This document shows, in pieces, positions 6,805-8,657 of a stretch of DNA of 8,657 bases (position 1 is its first letter; the number at the start of each line of letters is the position of its first letter). The stretch covers positions 869 through 9,525 of the forward strand of contig DFRF01000193.1 of NCBI GenBank assembly GCA_002378125.1. The letters run 5' to 3'. A model generated the notes under the pieces. The model made no database searches. It saw only the letters and a program-made list of their open reading frames with translations, and was not told the origin of the DNA. A program made the position numbers and the translations under genes. The stretch is from Rhodospirillaceae bacterium UBA3470 (GTDB taxonomy: Bacteria > Pseudomonadota > Alphaproteobacteria > Rhodospirillales > Casp-alpha2).

Positions 6805-7035
6805 TTATTGCGTCTCCTCATAGGCCGGATCGGGGCAAGAAGTTGGGCCCCGGGTCAGAATTCCGAAAGGTTTTCGTTCCGGTGATTCGCACACCACGCG
6901 GTGGGACGGGACCGCATAGTCATATTTTAAAGTGTATTCGATATGTTCAGGATCGGCATCGGCCCCTCGAGCTTGCATGCCGTTGGGCCCATAGTCGCGG
7001 TCGCGCGTTTCTTTGAAAATCTGGACGCGACAGGT
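6805..7035 (-). pseudogene. Unrecognised coding-like frame, short gene or 3' part of a decayed gene
   Basis: On the minus strand one frame is open from after TGA 7036-7038 to TAA 6805-6807 and translates to a sequence of natural protein character: IFKETRDRDYG, then HIEYTLKYDYAVPSHRVVCE, then PFGILTRGPTSCPDPAYEE. Its codons favour G or C in third position, and it has two cysteines and no repeats. The first ATG is at 6978, giving only 57 residues, while coding character already exists upstream to at least 7020. Before 7020 the best continuation is in another frame (VSTYEPVAS at about 7047-7021), and that frame has TAG at 7062-7064. This suggests a frameshifted, 5'-damaged gene. I do not recognise a family and propose no function. 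It ends in TAATG, the same junction form as in the operon below, with GAGGAGA just before it. A chance open frame remains possible. Confidence 0.45.
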
Positions 7036-7041
7036 TCATAG

Positions 7042-7090
7042 GTGGAGACCTGCCGTGTGGTCTACCAGTTATTGGCTTTCTGGTCTCCAC
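7042..7090. repeat. Inverted repeat with 9-bp perfect arms
   Basis: GTGGAGACC at 7042-7050 is the exact reverse complement of GGTCTCCAC at 7082-7090, separated by 31 bases. A related TGGTCTACCAG sits in the spacer and a further TGGTCTCCAT occurs at 7209-7218. The wide spacer and missing T-run make a factor-independent terminator unlikely; a protein-binding site or remnant of a lost element is possible. Confidence 0.5.
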
Positions 7091-7198
7091 GGTAGAGGAG
7101 CCGTGCCATGGATACGGTGGTAGTGCTTGGCCTTCTAAAGCTAAGCCTGACGCAATTGATCCGAACTTCCGCGCGTGCTTGTTCTATGGTATTTACAA

Positions 7199-7996
7199 TC
7201 ATTTATTGATGGTCTCCATAAGAAAACACTTCAATTGCGAATTGAATGTCTCCACGTGCTCAAGGCTGGCCAGGTGGCGGGCCGGCGTTAGCCAGTGCAA
7301 GGCGGCACCTGGTATTTGCGCGGCCAGGAGCTCGGATATCTCCGGAGGGATGCCGGGATCATCCGGCGCGGCGATCACCATAGTTGGAATACGAATTTGA
7401 GAAAGTTGGTCGACAGTGTCCAGATCAGCCAGCGCCAAGGCGCATGCGGCGAAAGTCTTGGGGTGAAAGCGGCGAAAGGCAGCGGACATGTAACGATATC
7501 CAGGGCCGCTGGTGTCCACTTCCTGATCCGTGAACCAGCGCCGCATCATGGTATCGTGAAGATGTTCAGTGCCGCGGTCCAGCACCTCCGCTGCACGGTT
7601 CCGCCACAACTCCTGTTGGGCGGGTGTATAGCGCGGCGCGGTATTCAGCAGCGTCAAGGAGCACAATCGATCGCTGTGGCCAATCCCCAGATGCTGACCA
7701 ACCATGCCACCCATGGAGACGCCCACGTAATGCGCGTGTGCAATGCCAAGGCGGTTCATAAGGGCAATGACGTCATCAGTCATGTCGCCGACCGTATACG
7801 GGCCATCGGGTCGACTGGTTTGGCCATGGCCGCGAGCGTCGAACCGAAGTACCCGGAAACCTGCCAGGGCGGTCAGATGTGGTCGCCAGAAATTCCGATC
7901 GGCCGCAAAGCAATGTGCCAACATGACCGTGGGCGCATTTTCTGGGCCGTCCAGATCATAGGCGACTGAGAGCGCGCCAAGGGAGACACTTCCCAT
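7199..7996 (-). CDS. Alpha/beta hydrolase, 3-oxoadipate enol-lactonase (PcaD)-like
   Basis: A 265-residue cytoplasmic alpha/beta hydrolase of the usual family length. The nucleophile elbow is GVSMGG at 92-97 with Ser94. Asp212 or Asp213 in APDDPGIPPE and His241 in ARHLASLEH complete the probable catalytic triad. FDARGHGQTSRP at 52-63 and the VGDMTDDVIALM helix at 69-80 are typical of PcaD-like enzymes, which hydrolyse 3-oxoadipate enol-lactone to 3-oxoadipate in the protocatechuate/beta-ketoadipate pathway. The family also contains many hydrolases of unknown substrate, and no other pca gene is nearby, so the substrate is uncertain. ATG 7996 is supported by GAAGG six bases upstream. It follows the znuA-like gene after 72 bases in the same direction, and no flagellar link is evident. 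Confidence 0.88.
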   Translation of the reverse strand: MGSVSLGALSVAYDLDGPENAPTVMLAHCFAADRNFWRPHLTALAGFRVLRFDARGHGQTSRPDGPYTVGDMTDDVIALMNRLGIAHAHYVGVSMGGMVGQHLGIGHSDRLCSLTLLNTAPRYTPAQQELWRNRAAEVLDRGTEHLHDTMMRRWFTDQEVDTSGPGYRYMSAAFRRFHPKTFAACALALADLDTVDQLSQIRIPTMVIAAPDDPGIPPEISELLAAQIPGAALHWLTPARHLASLEHVETFNSQLKCFLMETINK

Positions 7997-8002
7997 ATCC
8001 TA

Positions 8003-8007
8003 CCTTC
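8003..8007 (-). promoter_or_regulatory. Ribosome binding site of the alpha/beta hydrolase
   Basis: On the minus strand GAAGG followed by TAGGAT precedes ATG 7996 at normal spacing, which fixes the start of the hydrolase. Confidence 0.55.
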
Positions 8008-8068
8008 GCCTGTGTTGGCGGTTCTAACGAAACAATATAGCGACGTTGTAGTCAATTCTGGCAGAGGT

Positions 8069-8657
8069 CTATCCTGCGTGGAAGCAATCTGCGAAGCTCT
8101 TACCCATGGCTCGGATCAATTGGAAGTAAAGTTCGGGGCCGGCATCCAATGTGGCACCCAAGGGATCGATAACGCCCGACCGCGCCGATGTTCCCTCAAT
8201 AACCGTGTCCACTAACTTCGATTTGAATTGCGGTTCGGCGAACACACATTTCACGCCCTTTTTCGTAACCTTCTCACGAATGATCTGCAGGCGCTTCGCG
8301 CCTGGCATCACTTCTGGTGACACGGTAAGAGTGCCCGAAGACAGCATATGGAAACGTTTTTCAAAATACTGATAGGCGTCGTGGAAGGTGATGAATTTAT
8401 GATCATCGGCGTGGGGTAAGGATTTCCTGATCTCCGCCGTCAGGTTATCGAGGCGCTCGATCGTCGCGCTGGCGTTGGATTTGTAGATTGCGGCGTGTTT
8501 CGCGTCGGTGCGAGCGAGAGTGTCGCGTATCACTGTAACTATGGCCTTTGCGTTTTCAGGATCTAGCCATACGTGCGGGTCAAACTCGCCGTGGTGGTGA
8601 TCATGGTGACCATGTTCGTCGTGTTTCTTTTCGTCGTGCGCATGTTCGTCGTGTTTC
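8069..8657 (-). CDS. znuA: Zinc ABC transporter substrate-binding protein ZnuA, C-terminal part (5' end outside window)
   Basis: The visible 195 residues are the C-terminal two thirds of a ZnuA-type periplasmic protein, which captures Zn(II) and delivers it to the ZnuBC ABC importer. From its N-terminal side it shows a His/Asp-rich loop (DEHGHHDHHHGE), then FDPHVWLDPENA with one zinc-ligand His, then FITFHDAYQYFEKRF with a second ligand His. CVFAEPQF follows, and then VIDPLGATLDAG, which provides the Asp or backbone position near the metal. Two cysteines (in KCVFAEP and DCFHAG) match the disulfide pair seen in ZnuA proteins. The signal peptide and first His ligand lie beyond base 8657. A manganese-binding relative is possible, but the His-rich loop favours zinc. 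Family members are commonly Zur-repressed; the promoter is outside the window. The stop is TAG 8069-8071. Confidence 0.93.
   Translation of the reverse strand, partial: KHDEHAHDEKKHDEHGHHDHHHGEFDPHVWLDPENAKAIVTVIRDTLARTDAKHAAIYKSNASATIERLDNLTAEIRKSLPHADDHKFITFHDAYQYFEKRFHMLSSGTLTVSPEVMPGAKRLQIIREKVTKKGVKCVFAEPQFKSKLVDTVIEGTSARSGVIDPLGATLDAGPELYFQLIRAMGKSFADCFHAG
8611..8657. repeat. Exact 17-bp direct repeat within the znuA His-rich loop
   Basis: The 17-base sequence at 8611-8627 recurs exactly at 8641-8657, a period of 30 bases or ten codons. On the minus strand each copy encodes KHDEH. The second copy reaches the window edge, so more units may follow. Confidence 0.8.

Larger units (their letters stand above)
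6724..7198. other. 475-base region between the FlhB-like and hydrolase genes
   Basis: No gene of ordinary size fits here. It contains the ribosome site of the FlhB-like gene, the unrecognised minus-strand frame ending at 6805, an inverted repeat at 7042-7090, and two doubtful minus-strand micro-ORFs (6632-6805 and 7062-7202). I could not find a convincing sigma-70 or sigma-54 promoter for the fliO-fliP operon by eye, so its promoter position remains unknown. Confidence 0.6.

Noticed and set aside
7062..7202. 46-codon minus-strand frame starting ATGA at the hydrolase stop
   Set aside because: The overlap looks like an operon junction, but the product is an Arg/Thr-rich string without recognisable character, it ends at an early stop, and it has no clear ribosome site. 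It may be part of the decayed upstream end of the 6805 frame.
7295..7969. 224-codon + strand open frame
   Set aside because: It is antisense to the hydrolase, which has a full set of catalytic motifs; the + translation has no recognisable domain and no supporting context.
8034..8055. TTGACT and TATATT boxes upstream of the hydrolase on the minus strand
   Set aside because: The hexamers are only ten bases apart, too close for a sigma-70 promoter.

Overview
The window looks like a chromosomal flagellar locus of an alphaproteobacterium, probably Rhodospirillales-like. This rests on gene content: a MotE-type coiled-coil protein, a large secreted AMIN-like/TPR protein, FliP, a short FliO, and a free-standing FlhB C-terminal-domain protein. 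GC-rich codon use also fits. No species can be named from the sequence alone.

Layout. Bases 1-4441 on the + strand hold a flagellar block: the last codons of an upstream gene (2-91), motE (124-825), and a 1192-residue secreted AMIN-like/TPR protein (863-4441). Directly downstream, 4465-4879 is a stretch with no single intact ORF that reads, across three frames, as a CheY-type single-domain response regulator. It carries nonsense codons, at least three frame changes, and Glu in place of the conserved switch lysine. I call it a response-regulator pseudogene. Its last stop abuts the end of fliP, which runs toward it.

On the minus strand, transcribed from about 6.7 kb down to 4.9 kb, is a tight operon: FlhB C-terminal-like protein, a 96-residue helical protein, FliO and FliP. 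Its junctions are overlapping TAATG, TAATG and ATGA, so translation is probably coupled. Upstream of it, 6724-7198 has no annotated-size gene. It does hold a minus-strand coding-like frame ending at 6805 that I do not recognise (probably a short gene or the 3' part of a decayed one), and an inverted repeat at 7042-7090.

Bases 7199-7996 (minus) encode an alpha/beta hydrolase of the 3-oxoadipate enol-lactonase (PcaD) type with a complete-looking catalytic triad. Bases 8069-8657 (minus) are the C-terminal part of a ZnuA-type zinc-binding protein; its N-terminus lies beyond the window and its His-rich loop contains an exact 17-bp repeat.

Functionally, FliP/FliO and the FlhB-like protein belong to the flagellar type III export gate, while MotE and the AMIN-like/TPR protein probably act on the periplasmic side of the motor. 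The hydrolase and ZnuA are metabolic and transport neighbours with no evident flagellar role. No CRISPR array, tRNA, rRNA, transposase or phage gene was seen.
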